The notes under the pieces: model-generated
What the model was told of the DNA's origin: nothing
Database searches by the model: none
What the model saw: the letters and a program-made list of their open reading frames with translations, nothing else
From: Bimastos eiseni
Taxonomy: Eukaryota > Annelida > Clitellata > Crassiclitellata > Lumbricidae
Assembly (NCBI GenBank): GCA_959347315.1
Contig: OY365815.1
Coordinates: forward strand, 20,851,618 to 20,915,617
Direction of reading: 5' to 3'
DNA length: 64,000 nucleotides
Translations under genes and position numbers: made by a program
Part shown: piece by piece, positions 46,499 to 59,030 of the stretch
Position numbering within the stretch: position 1 is the first letter of the stretch
Layout: the number at the start of each line of letters is the position of its first letter

Positions 46499-46668
46499 CT
46501 GATAGTAAGGGACGTCAATCCCCTCCTTAGTGATGGAGGCAACCCCTCTGATTCCAAGTGTCGGGAAGGCCAGATAATCCCCCTAAGACTAACAACTTAT
46601 CCCCCTACCTGAAATTGGAGGCATTTGCCTCTGGACCCCCACTTATCTCGACCCGCCTGACTGATAGT
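46499..46668 (+). mobile_element. hAT-type MITE family 'GGGGCGTC', copy 3 (IFT172 3' flank)
   Basis: Element 46507-46660 is flanked by a perfect 8-bp duplication CTGATAGT (46499-46506, 46661-46668). It lies 183 bp after the IFT172 stop codon, so probably within its 3' UTR. Same internal blocks as copies 1 and 2. Confidence 0.9.
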
Positions 46669-48020
46669 GGAGAGAACTGATAATGATGCATCTTTTTTGG
46701 ACAGAAAACTGACCTAACTCTATTTTATAAAGTCTATTTAGGCTATCAATCCAGTACAATTTATGGTCTGCACTACTTTATAAACAAATATTTATAAATG
46801 TTCCTTTTTCAAAAGTGTTTTGTAAATTAATGAGGTACGTGTGAGAGAAGAAAGTGTACGGTGTGAACAGAACTAGACCCTTCATCAAAGTCTCATTCAA
46901 GATATGAACTTTGTGTTATGGTTGCCAGCTATTGTGACTTCTATTAATTTCCATCTAAGATCCACTCTGTCATTCGGTGACGTTTGTCCTCAGCCGGCAA
47001 ATACAATGACGCCAACAATGATTACAAACATGCACATTGTCTGGCAATGTCGGCAGCTGTCACAAGAGGTCGCAATGACCGATTCGCTTGCCACTCCTGT
47101 TCTTCAATTCACAGCTGTCGTTTGCCTCTAGTTCAGATCGTTTTGTCGCATTATGACACGTCTTCAGTCGTCTCTTTGGTATATTGCTATTTCTGATTGG
47201 CACCATATTAATGACGGACTGCAGCATGGCTATGCCATCTGCATAATGTCGGCCATGTTTACCCGACGGCTTCCTGTGCACAGCTAGCGAGGCATTCATC
47301 ATGTTGCTACTCGATCGTAGAGTTTCGAGCGTATATTAACTTCCCGCTGTGTCTCCGTTGGCTCCTTTTTCTCTTCGTCCCATCCGCTCATGACGGTGGA
47401 CGCGTTTATTTTCTCTAAATTATCAATACTTCTAGTCATCTTCGTCCGCATTTAGTCGCCAAATCCATCTTGCGTGCGGCGCCACCGGCGGGGTCTTGTT
47501 TGCGTGGCCGCCATTTCGCCGACTATTTACGGCTTAACTGGCGTGCCATTCGTCTTTCACGCTCTACCTACTTTAGCACACTGGCATTTCAGGAGCCGGA
47601 ACGACGTTGTCGCATCCATAACCTTTTCACGGTCGACAGCATCAGCCGGTCGTAGGCAAACCGCGTAAAAACCGCCGCCGTCTCAGCTATAGTAATTCTG
47701 ATCCATATCAGAATCGCCAGTAAACATCAGCTCGTGTTATGTGAAGTGAGTACTGCATGCGGAATTCACGTCGAACGCAGTATACGACGGCGTCTGCTAT
47801 TGTATCTGTTGATTTATGGGCTGTTGAGCGCCTGCTAAACGACTACATTCGCCGATTCATTGGCGCTTCGAACACCACCGTAACGACTTGCATTATGGTA
47901 TGATGCGAAATGCGAAGGCCACCAAGCTGCTGCTGCTGCTGCTCCACTTCCTGCCATAAAGCGACCGCGTCTTGGCATCTGCGGCTTGAGACTGCCATAA
48001 TAGTCCGCACAACTATTGTC

Positions 48021-48022
<2 letters not shown>
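46669..48022. other. Gene-free region with a GC/CpG-rich segment
   Basis: From about 47300 to 47900 the sequence becomes GC- and CpG-rich, unlike its surroundings, with GGCCGCCATTT (near 47508), a YY1-like core on the minus strand. It could be the promoter of a gene lying mostly outside the window, but I see no supported exon. A (CTG)5 run occurs near 47930. Confidence 0.35.
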
Positions 48023-48060
<38 letters not shown>

Positions 48061-48080
48061 CGCGCGCGTGTGTGTGTCTA
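48023..48080. repeat. (TG)n(CG)n(TG)n alternating tract
   Basis: About 55 bp of uninterrupted alternating purine-pyrimidine, including seven to eight CG steps. This is the classic composition for Z-DNA. Confidence 0.9.
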
Positions 48081-48254
48081 TGTGTGTGGCATGTTCCATG
48101 CAGCTGCTTGGATGAGAGATTAGAGTGTTTATAGGCTGAGCTGAAGACTTTAAACTGAACTCTGCCCCGTAGTAGGGCCCGTACAGAAGACTTACGAGTT
48201 ACGACAATCGTAAATTACGAATGGTATCCGTAGGCCTACGTGCTCGCAGTAACA

Positions 48255-48372
48255 CTCCGTGAACTTTCAATGTCATGGAGATTTAATGTCATGGACTTTC
48301 TATGTCATGGAGTTTTAATGTCATGGACTTTCAATGTCATAGAGTTTTAAATGTCATGGACTTTCAATGTCC
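48255..48372. repeat. Minisatellite with TTTCAATGTCATGGA units
   Basis: Six or seven ~17-bp units alternating ACTTTCAATGTCATGG and AGTTTTAATGTCATGG, so the higher-order unit is ~34 bp. Confidence 0.85.
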
Positions 48373-48526
48373 CTGCGTCCTTCGACAACGTTCTGTTGAA
48401 CCTGCATCGAATAACGCAACCCAATACCAAAGATTCTACAAGCGCTATCGTTCAGTTTTCGGATGCCTAGGATAGGGTGCACGTTTGGAGTTGTTTGCAC
48501 AATTATTGCGGCTTGAGACTGCCATG

Positions 48527-48558
<32 letters not shown>

Positions 48559-49906
48559 CTTAGAGTGCACATAGGCCTACAACCATGGCTTAAACACGTC
48601 GAAACAATGTAGGCCTAGCTTTGCACAAAATAGACGCATCAAGGAAAGGATAATCCGTGGAAAAAACTAAAACATATATTTATGAAATATTTATGTAGTA
48701 GCTCCACCCAGCCTCGAATTTGGGGGCTGGACAGTGGACATGTGCCGTCACTCTCCCTCCTCGAAGTCTCCTCCTCCGTATACACTGCCTTAAATATTGC
48801 ACATGTAGCGCTTTTGCATCAAGTATCTTGCGATGACTCGAAATCTTTCCGTGTGTTCGGGCGTCGTAGGCTATTTCAGCAACACATCTACAAATTGAGC
48901 ACAATGAATACGCTCAGTATAATAAACTGTGGCCAATTTTTTGTGAAAATGTAGCGGAATCGAGATGGGTCCTCTCGCCTCATCTGTTAGGCCTACATAT
49001 CATATACATGTAATAGTAGGGTATAAAGAAGCTACTAAAGATTCGCATTGGCCAAATATTCTCGACTGGCGTCGCCACCATCAACATATCCGTTTTGCGG
49101 ACGTGATTCGATCTCCGTGCTATTAATCCGCACAAAGACCTGACTTAATTCATCAATTCTGCATAAGGGAAACTGATCTCCAGACGTGACAGTGTTTCGA
49201 TGCAGTAAATCAACCGTTTCCGTACATAGGACTAGCAGATGCTCTGGCGTACTGGCGCTTCATATTCATTCATAACGGGAGTGGTTCTGTCGTAGGCCTA
49301 CATGGGAATACATACATGGGAATAGGCCTATCTGCTGTGGATACTGATCCTTAACGAAACCCAAACGTCTGTTCAACATAATTATAATTAAGGGCATAAC
49401 CATTTAGGCCTGAGTTTTTCGCATAAATACTCTTTGCCTGAACGTCATCGTCTTTTCGTGTCTTTTTGTCTTCCTTAAAAGTTAAAGCACCGCCAAGTTA
49501 GAGCCGCATGAAGAATGCCCCTGCTATAGATGTTAATTCACATTGGCGTCGAAGGCGGAAGCAGAGGCAATTGCCTCCAGCACTTTGAGCATTCCTATCT
49601 TCCGGGAAGGTGCTGTAGGTGCCGGGAAAAACAATTATGTTCAATTGGCCTACTCGTCGTACTCGATAGCTTGCCATGCGATCTCCCAGCTACAACTTCC
49701 GAATTAAATCTTGCCACCCACCACTGAAATTTTATTGATGCGTATGTCAATTAAGATTATTATTGGGATTCAATGTGCTAATTCTTGTCCACTGCCCAGC
49801 AACATTTGAACTGAACTTAATTACCACGCGAATTAGCCTTTACGATGCGTCGACGCCGATACAGTAGGCCTACAATTATAGGCCGATACAGTCGCAGTAT
49901 AAATAC
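48373..49906. other. No gene seen
   Basis: Unique-looking sequence with several TAGGCCTA palindromes. TGCGGCTTGAGACTGCCAT near 48508 duplicates the same 19-mer near 47980; both precede TG-rich tracts. GGAGGC/GCCTCC remnants near 49550-49630 might be a degraded MITE. Confidence 0.4.
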
Positions 49907-50942
49907 CCAGGGCTGTTAACATTACTTGAAAAAAGTATTGCAATAGCAATACCAATACTTCCTAAATAAAAGTATCGCGATACCAATGCCAATAGTTTTT
50001 CTCAAAAGTATTGCAATACCAATACTTTTAACAATACTTTTCAATATGCTTGCTGAATTCGATCTTAGCCTTTTAAATTTATAATTCATGCACCGATAAT
50101 TATTGAAAATTTCCCAAGGAATCGCTTGGCCCGGCTTGGGCCAATCATAAAATAAGAGGAAAGGTTACTCGTCAAATTTCCGTGTACACACTTTTCTCTT
50201 AATTTTTCTTCTATATGAAAATATGGTGTTTTGAACCTCTAACGGCATTTTTTTGCATTTTGCTGACATATCCGGTAGTCATTCGTAAATCTGGCTTCAC
50301 GACTAAAGGTTGATGAATCAGCTTGTTATTTTAAAAGGATCTAAAATTTATGGCCCCTGAATATCGCCCAAAACTGTTGACACGAAAGAACATGGGAACT
50401 TTCAAGTCCTGTGCATATTGGGGCTTGATCCAATAACAATTAATGTCTTTGAAGTAGCCTTCAGGAACACAATGCTCTGATATCGCACTGGCAATCTTCG
50501 TTTCCTCAGTCCTAATCATTTTCAAGATCAACTAAATTCGCAAGCACTCTAAAATTAATTAGGAAAGCCACTTCTACCAGTGAACGCAAAAGGACATCGG
50601 CCTACTACGGTCGTTTCTTTATTTAGGCCTATGCAATGCTCCATCTATTCGTACCAAGGTTTATATGGCCGAAATAGGCTATACGTGCACATATATAATA
50701 CAGAGGCTTGAACTTATCAAAGCCCAACGATTGACTTCACATATTTCTTGAGAAACCAAATAAATTTCAGTGAGAAAAAGTATTGGTATCGAGTATCGCT
50801 GACAGGCTAAAAATAGGTATCGCGATACACATGCGATACCAGCAAAATAAGACTATCGCGATACTCGCTGCGATACTGACAAAAGTATCGCGATACTGAG
50901 GTATCGCGATACTTTATCGCGATATTAACAGCCCTGAAATAC
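49901..50942. mobile_element. hAT-like nonautonomous element with TATCGCGATA subterminal repeats
   Basis: Element about 49907-50936. Termini are CAGGGCTGTTAACATTAC and (inverted) ATATTAACAGCCCTG, flanked by AAATAC on both sides. Both ends carry many copies of AGTATCGCGATAC and AGTATTGCAATACC. The interior has no transposase I recognise. hAT-like termini are suggested by CAGGG, but the duplication I see is only 6 bp. Confidence 0.7.
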
Positions 50943-52085
50943 ATACCATTGTGTTTGTATTATTTAGGGGCAGCGATCCCAGGGGGAGGGGGTCGAGAGG
51001 GACAAGTCCCTCCATTTTTTACAAAGAGGGAGTCAGAGACATGCTGTGTTTGTCCCCCCTCACATTTTTTACCCCTCTCATTGGGTGTCCCCCCCCCCCA
51101 CCTCTCAAACGAGATCGCCGCCTCTGATACCATTGCTCTCCTTCCATACTTCCGAAGGAGGTAAAGTGCATCGATCGATGGAGCTGCTGTGAGTTAAGAC
51201 ATGCTTGATTTACTAACACAATTAACCGTCTTAGAGGAGGTTCGGACCCGTACGTGTTCTCCGCGTTACAAGGAATTAAATCGCTCTAACCTACAGGGTA
51301 TACCGTGCAACATTAAGCCTGTGCCACGACGGCAATGTTGGGCCTGTGCTATCACCGTTTGTCATAATGAGCTCTCCATCTTACTTGTCAAGAAAAGTCG
51401 CCGGTATACTGCTCACCGATCGATCGCCCGATCGCCAGCCTCCGGTATATCGATGAGACTTCTCGATCCGATGTGCTTTTTTAAATGAGACTTCTTATAG
51501 TGATAGACCGCGCGCATATATACGCAGCCAGCCGCGCAGCCAACCAGGAAAAGAGGCCGCAGCAATTGGCAAATGTTGTACTGACGTTTGTCCTGAGCTC
51601 TCGAGCACTCTGTGACAAAAGCTCGTTGCTTCCCCAAACGGCGTTGTACATCAGATACAGACAGACTCGGACAAACGAGAAGTGTTTCTGTGGGACCATA
51701 TCGGCGTCGTTTCTCGTGTTGCCACGGCCAATCATGCAGATGAACGCTGAGGATCGTTTGTCACTGACGTCACAGTAACAATCACTCGACAGTCTACGCT
51801 GACATGTTCACGTGTCATCTGTAGGCACTTTAGGCATGTTGCCAATCAGGCCAAAAGTAGGACGTACAACGCGGACCGTTGAAGACCTCTGTAGAAGACA
51901 TTTTTGTTGGAGACGGCATGGAATAGCCAGCAGGCAAAAATAGCCAATTCCACAAACGGAGCCCAGCGGCTGACAGACGGCCCCAAATGGTACAATACAA
52001 TGCAGCTACATAGGCATTTATAACGCGCTTTGACAAGACAAGTCTATTCCACAAAAGCGCAGTGTGCTGCATTCTTAGTCATAGA
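50943..52085. other. No gene seen
   Basis: Positions 50968-51130 (GGGGCAGCGATCCCAGGGGG ... GATCGCCGCCTCTGA) look like a degraded GC-rich terminal-repeat element without a clear target duplication. The rest is unique. Confidence 0.4.
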
Positions 52086-52680
52086 TCAGAGAGAATAAGT
52101 ACTAAGTAGGTCTTCAGTTTTGTCTTGAATAATGTAACGGACTTGGCTTGACGGACTGTACAATGTAGTTGGGAGATTATTCCATTCTGTGGGTCCTGCG
52201 ACTGAGAATGCACGGTTCCCAAACTTCTTGTTGGTGCGAGGTATGATGAAGTCCCCCCGCGTAGACGAACGGAGGGAGTCCTCTTGAGGTAGAGGCAGAG
52301 CATGACGCGACCATGGTGGAGGTTCCGTCACGAATGTGGTGTACACACATGAGAAGGGAAATTTTAAAAGCAGTGCGGGCATGGATGGGGAGCCAGTGTA
52401 GCTGTTGTAGGGATAGTGTGATGTGATCGCGAGGAGCAAGACCTTTTATTAGGCGGGCAGCAGAGTGTAGGACTGATGATAGGAGCTGCAGTGTTGATAA
52501 AGGAAGCCGAAAGAGGCTGGATTTGCAAAAGTTTAGGCGAGAAATGACGAGAGCCTGGATGAGGATACGGATGCAGTTTTTGTTCAGGCAGCGTTTCACT
52601 TGTCGAATCCGACGGAAGTGGAAGAAGCATGCTCTAGCGGTAGTGGATATGTGATGGTTCATGTTCAGCTTACTGAATGG
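52086..52680 (-). mobile_element. CR1/L2-like LINE, 3' end of RT ORF, frameshifted
   Basis: The minus strand reads ARACFFHFRRIRQVKRCL, LIQALVISRLNFCKSSLF, LQLLSSVLHSAARLIKG, LHWLPIHARTAFKISLLM, then in another frame IPRTNKKFGNRAFSVAGP and TEWNNLPTTLY. These are the CR1/L2 RT C-terminal blocks. 5'-truncated with at least one frameshift. Confidence 0.88.
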
Positions 52681-54900
52681 TGTCAGAACTTTGTCAAAAA
52701 TGACCGACCCTGCTATTTAAGTCATTATACAGCGCCTATGGGCCTAGGGTCTACCATCTATTTGTTAATTGGAGCAAGCCATTACCTTTTAATAAGAATT
52801 CGCATCACGAAGAATTCTGTCTCTCTGCTGACCTTCTGGAAACTGGATTCTGACCTCCCACGGAATATTCTTTGAACAGCCCCTCTGATTTGAATCAGCG
52901 CTCGTGAATAAGCTGGTGCCCTGCGTGCGCCTAGCTTCCAAGTGGCGCTTTAGAAATTTGGAGATTACGATGTCTCTGCGAAACCGAAAAGGCAACTGTA
53001 GTCTACATGTAGGCAACCAGATATAGACCTAGGCCTATATGTGCCTAGGCCTATATGTAGGGTCAGGGTCTACTTAACTGTCGAATTTCTTCTGCCAACA
53101 TCAGAGATTGGATAAATAATTATGAGGTCAACGTGAAAAAAACGCGTCCCACAGAAGTTTAATTAAGACTGCAATTTACTACAGTTGGCCAATTTTGAAA
53201 AATGTTTGTTTACTTTTTTGAGTTTTGCTACTAATCTATCATTTGCCCTAACACTTAAATTTTAATGCAACTAGCGTCAATATCACGTCATTATCGAACG
53301 GCAGAGATTTTTATCAATATGTTAACCGGCATTAGCGTATTGTAAGCCTACATTTTATGAATAGAATGAATTTTAAACTTAAAAAATCGATGGTCGTTTA
53401 CTGTTTTCCCCATAAGGCTTCGAGTCCCCTTTTAAGGACAAACGCAAAGGCCTATAAGCCTCTAAACCTCTAATTGAATATTAAATATAGGTCCAATGTA
53501 TAAATTGCTACAGGGTCTATTATCTGATCTACCGACATCTGTGACGCTCATATTTCAATCGACCCTCTAAACATTTCTTGCTTTAATTGATTGCTGATTT
53601 ACATCATACGATTATTCTACAGACTGGTTTCAAGGTAACAGATAATTAGTTCCTTTCGTTCTTAGTCCGACGCGTTGGGCGTCCAGACTTTGAACCATTC
53701 TCATCGTTCATTTATTCAGGGAAAGTGCCTTTGTTGAGGATATTAGAGGATTGTTTGTTCATTAAGTATACACTGAGCGGCGAGTGATCAACGGCTTTTC
53801 CGTGTTAATTATTGAAAACTGCATCGTCGTCATATGACGACTGTATCCGCGGCACGTACCGCACGCTGTTTCCTCTTGACGATAATAACCATAATTATTC
53901 ATATGGCTACTTGGCAATTCCTGATGCCGTTGTTATTAGCTATGATGCCACTGCGTACACCCGTCCCTAGTTCTGTAGACGGGCTATAGAGGCGTTGACA
54001 CCCCACCTAATTGCGACACCAGGGAAGAGAGGAAACTCATGTTTCGTAGAGGTGGAATATGACGATAGAATATGAAAATAAGTTGTTCAGAAACAGCAAT
54101 GGAGGCTTCCTGTCGCCTTTGGTGGCAGCGAACATCAATAAGAAATGTCGCATGTATACAGAGAGTCAGCGACGAAACAGACACAGGAAACGAAACGTGC
54201 AGTGCTCAGAAAGATAAACATTGAAACCAGAGAAAGAAACGCCAAGAAATCAGACAGTTTCATCATAATATTTAAAAGTAAATAGTGTGTGTGAGGTTCT
54301 TTCGGCCAAAGAATTGTAATAATTGCGCTCTGTGCCTGGCATCAATCTGGGGCCCCCACATTTTGAAAATAGTGCATTTTATGGAATAATATGTTATTCT
54401 ATCCTGAAATTTGCGCCCTTCCCACATTTGCGCCCAGGGACACGGCCCCGCTGGCCCCTCCCCCGTTACGGCCCTGCCGGTATGACAACCCGGATGTAGA
54501 TATCGAACTGTAAGAGTAGTAGGACCAATGGTTCGCTTAATGTCGGTGTTGGCGATAATGACTATGACGATAACGATGGCGATGACGATGACGATGACGG
54601 TGACGATGACGATGACACTTTTATGATCTATATAGGCCTATGTAAGCCTAATTAATTGAGCAAAAATAATAAATAAAATTCTCTGATTATGTCGTGTAAT
54701 CCTTGAAATGTAAAAAAGATTGAATGGCAAGCGTAGGTTATAGACACGTGTCATAGAGGCGCTATATCATTTGGTCTGACTTTCATGTTCGACGCACACG
54801 ACAGCCACTCCGTATCAGTCGGACGTTTATTGCGCGACCTCGTTCCAACGACCTATTAAGGTCAACGCTAGAGCCCCAAACCTCCCTCATCCACCCATTC
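52681..54900. other. No gene seen
   Basis: Includes a duplicated CTAGGCCTATATGT pair near 53030-53058, a (GATGAC)n tract at 54548-54618, and GAGGCGCTATATCA at 54757, which resembles a lone CR1-like tail arm. No exon supported. Confidence 0.4.
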
Positions 54901-56640
54901 TCATCCTCCAGTCTTCCTCCTCCAGTCTTCCTCCTCCCTTCTTCTCCTCTCCTCCAAGCCTCCTCTGAGTCTTGTATTTCTAATCATCTTCCAGCTTTTT
55001 CTCCCCATCCATACTAGCTCTCTTATCGCCGTCGTCATATATAACGAAGGCCATTTTGGGTCCGATTTGTGGCTGTCCTGTGAGTGTACTTGGAGGCGCC
55101 CATTCACCATACATGTCTCCTCTGCATGATCGTCACCCCTCCCTCCTCTCCCCTCACCCTCCCTCACTTCGATTCGTGGCTTTGTCGTTTTGAGGGGCCA
55201 TGAACATGCAAACGAGCTCTTCTCGCTCTGCCCGTTCCCTCGAGACTTCTCTAAATCCCTTATCAGGAATTCCCCTTTCAACCCATTTCCGCCAATATGC
55301 ATGACCGCCTATATATGAATTCCTCGTGATTTACACCCAACTGCTTCCAAACGCCAGTCCTGCCTCCCTCCCTCCCCTTATCCTCTCCTCATTCCATCAT
55401 CATCCTCCTCCTTGTCGTCTTCACCCTCCCCGTCGCCTCCCTCCCTCCTCTTCACCGATCCCTCCTCATTCGCTCCATCCTTCCTGTCGCATGTCGAAAG
55501 GCCAATCACCGAGAGGCAGAGACCGTAAATAGTGTCTTTCAATGTCGAGATTGGTGGCGTGTCCCTCTGCGTAGCCACCGTTGCTAGACGACAGCCGACA
55601 AATAATAACTCCGCTTTTTAAAATAACGACAGCGCATGCCCAGTAACTCCGTAGTAACGAAAATAGAAACAGCGGCTCAAAAAACTGCAATCGACGGACC
55701 TACGTGTAGTCTACATATAATTATGCGTGTAAACGTAGCGCACGTACAAGACTTATTCTGTAACGGTATACGCATAATTATACTTTATGGGCCTGTTAAA
55801 CAAAAGATATGTAATGACATCGAAAATTAGATTGTAATCACTATAGTAACTCTATATATTAAGAGGGCCTTTTGTAACATAGAAGCTATATAATTTGTTA
55901 TTATATATCGTGTCACTTATTTATGTAATAATTATTTAGACTTGTATAGCGATCATATAACATATATATATATATATATATAGCAATGCATGAATGCATT
56001 TTACTAATAAGTGAATGTGATAGGTAGGCCTTTTAGGATGCTATTTTCCCTTTCCTCTTCATCGTGTTGCTTTTTATAATGAACAAATAATTGTTGGTTA
56101 ATTTGAAGCTAACAAGCCGCTGTACGATCAGAAAACAGCATAAACGAATAATGATGACAGGTTATTACTGCAGGAGTCGAATGTTACTGTCGGTTGTCAT
56201 ACAGGGCGGCCATGACATCAGACGTCTGATTTTACCAACATCGCCATACATGTAGCGTAAGCAGGATGAGTCAACCTTACAGGGGATAAGGGAATAGAAC
56301 TCGATTCCTCATGTCTTTTCCATTCCTCTCTGTCGCTCTTCTTCTCGTCTAACCTCTCTCATGCGATCCCTTAACCTCTTACCTAACACCTCCTCATGCT
56401 CTCCTGACAAAGCCCCTCCTTAGTTGTTTCTTATCTTTTAACCATACTCATCCTCGTCATACCTCCGGCTCTTCTCCTCTCCTCCTTCTCCTCTTCTCCT
56501 CTTCTCCTCTCCTCCTTCTCCTCTTCTCCTCTTCTCCTCTTCTCCTCTCCTCTTCTCCTCTTCTCCTCTTCTCCTCTTCTCCTCTTCTCCTCTCCTCCTT
56601 CTCCTCTTCTCCATCTCAATTCAGTTCCTCGTCATTCTCC
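54901..56640. other. Polypyrimidine-rich region
   Basis: Three C/T-rich blocks: 54901-54965 (CCTCCAGTCTTCCTCCTC-type), 55350-55490, and 56460-56615 (CTCCTCTTCTCCTCTTCTCC repeats). Minus-strand Glu/Arg-rich frames are translations of these tracts. A TATATA run lies near 55960-55982. Confidence 0.75.
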
Positions 56641-57293
56641 AACTTCTATTTCTTCTGCTTTGTCTCGCTTCTCAGTTTACGGCTTCACGACTTCAGGCGT
56701 TCCATTACTTCCATGTATTGGCTGGATATGATCTTGTTTCCTTTTTCCCGAGAGAGTTGTTGTCAACGGTGTGTGCCGATAAAGAGAAAATGACATTTCG
56801 TTATCAAGCGTACTGATTTAAAAACACAGAAATTTTTCTGTGGCGACCGAATATAATTAGGCCTATTTGATGGTCAAAAGAAATTCTCGTGAATACCGAA
56901 ACCTTTCCATTGAGTTTACACTGACCTACTGAGTTTGCGACACTGTCCTACATTTAGATCTTATAGTGCGATCAGCCGCTGCTTTAAAAATAAAGTCTCA
57001 CTGAGACTTAAAGAGTCTTGATGCCTAAGGCAGGGCTTGGGCTATACGTAGTCGAAGCGAATGCATTTGATTAATGACTTTTACAGAGAGATCGAAGTCA
57101 TGCATATAAAGTCATATATAAGATTGCTCATATTCATACCAGCTTCTACGATAATAGGACAAATATATTTCTCAGTAGGGCCCATGTCGGATTGATCAAA
57201 CGTTGGCCAATCACAGACTGAACGCCTTACTGTAGGTCTAATTGTAATAGGAAATTTATTTAGCGCCATTCGAATGCAAATAATGGCAAACAT

Positions 57294-57544
57294 TATGTTA
57301 CTTGCAATGTGTGAAACCAGGGATTTTGTAAAATACCTAGGCAATTTGTAAAACTCTAATCCTTCACTAACCATAACCCTGCAATAACCATACACCAAAA
57401 TTAACCCTATCCCTAACCCTGTCCATGACCCTGACCTTAATTAACCCTGACTCTAACCGTAAATGGGTGATTTTACGAATTGCCTCAAATCTATGATGTC
57501 AGGCATTTTACCAAATCCAGGTTTCACACATTGCCTGTAACATA
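57294..57544. mobile_element. TA-flanked foldback MITE with telomere-like core
   Basis: Element 57296-57542. The left arm TGTTACTTGCAATGTGTGAA is matched by the inverted right arm ending TTCACACATTGCCTGTAACA, with pairing extending about 60 bp, and TA lies on both sides. The core holds degenerate CCCTAA/CCCTGA repeats (57376-57455). TA duplication suggests a Tc1/mariner-type origin. Confidence 0.8.
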
Positions 57545-57839
57545 TATACGCTTGTCAAAATGGTTTTATGTTAAGAGTTACACAGTTCATAAATAAGCTA
57601 ACATTGATGAGATGACTATGAAGTTACAGTTGACTTGTATCCCGTACTTCTAATAATTGTAATTTAAAACTTACATTGCTCTGGTGTATAAGGCACGAGC
57701 GAGGGTTCATATCAAACCAATTTGCTATCATGTGAATGTCCAGAGGATAACTGAGCAAGACAGAGAGACAATTTATTGAGGAAAAACAATTTTAACAGAT
57801 AAATCTGCAAATTGTTGAGAAATGACATAAACGACATCG

Positions 57840-58045
57840 CAGAACGGATTGATTCAGAAAGCGAGAGTTCCTAAGCCTTCCTGATGTGACTCGTGCTGCC
57901 ATGTTATCTTGTAGCACAACTGTTTCTGCTCGTTCTCTTAAGACTTTTCTTTTCTCTAGGGGCTTTTCGCACTGAGAGCGCCTCTGATTAGGTTGTACTG
58001 TGAGAGGCGCTTTATAAATCCGTAAATAGAATAGAATAGAATAGT
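57840..58045 (+). mobile_element. CR1-like 3' end with stem-loop tail
   Basis: + strand reads VSARSLKTFLFS, the usual 'LKTFLF' end of the CR1/L2 ORF. A stem-loop follows (AGCGCCTCT 57977-57985, AGAGGCGCT 58003-58011, 17-nt loop), then TTATAAATCC and an (ATAGA)n tail. Confidence 0.75.
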
Positions 58046-59030
58046 ATCGAACCCAGTCACTGATAAGCAGTTCTGGTCGTACATACATTGTATCACGGTA
58101 CCGATAACTATAGCGATAACACCAACGATAACGATGACTATACCGACAACTATAGCGATAACTTTGCTGTAAAAGAAAGGCAAAATAAGATGATCTCGTT
58201 TAATAATAGTAAATCTGGGTGTAGGCCTATTGTTTCTACCCAGAGTCCAGTAGGTCTATTCAGTGTCAATACATGCAGTTGACAGCATGCTCAGTAGACC
58301 GTGGACGGAAACGATGGACGGACGACGACGATACAGACCTTCTGAATGATCGTTACTTTCTTTATTTTAATTTTGCAAATCGAAACGATATCAAATGTTA
58401 CAACATCCGATCTGGGAAGGTTCGGCTTCTGCTTCTGCATTCGTTGTTGAAATGCATTTGTGTTGGGGGAACCGGAGAGCTTCGTTTTCTTTAGACTGTG
58501 ACAGAGGAGCAGGGTGATACATTCGTTGAAACCACGTCATGGGATGCATGTGGAATCCCACTCATACATCGTCAAATCGATCGACCGCAAAGTTGCTAGG
58601 AACATCTATCTCAGACAGAAGGACAGAACCAGACTAACAAGTAGACACACGCAGACATAGACGCAAACGAACAAGAGGGCAGGCTGGTTGATCAACAGAC
58701 GCGAACGAACAGGAAGGCAGGTAAGCAGACAGACACGCAGACAGATGCCATCGTACGTTATGATGACAGCGCTATAGAAGTCATTGGATTATAGCATAGA
58801 TTAGATTATATAAAATTAGATTCGCCATGTCTTCACTTGACATTGATTAGATTTGATTAAACGAGTCTTGGCGTGAGTGAAACTGGAATGGAAATAGATG
58901 AATCAACTGGCCATCATTTGAGAGGTTCTATGCTGATTCAGGGGATGTGTTAACTTAGATTAATAATTTATGTTTCTTGACCTTATCATATTAGTATCAG
59001 ATATGAAACAGGTTGATATCAGTTCCGCCG
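58046..59030. other. No gene seen
   Basis: An imperfect (CGATAACTATAC)-type repeat lies at 58095-58165 and a CAGACA-rich tract at 58650-58745. No exon supported. Confidence 0.4.

Noticed and set aside
46256..46612. 118-codon frame overlapping the IFT172 end
   Set aside because: Shadow of exon 46 in another frame, then a GGA repeat and the MITE.
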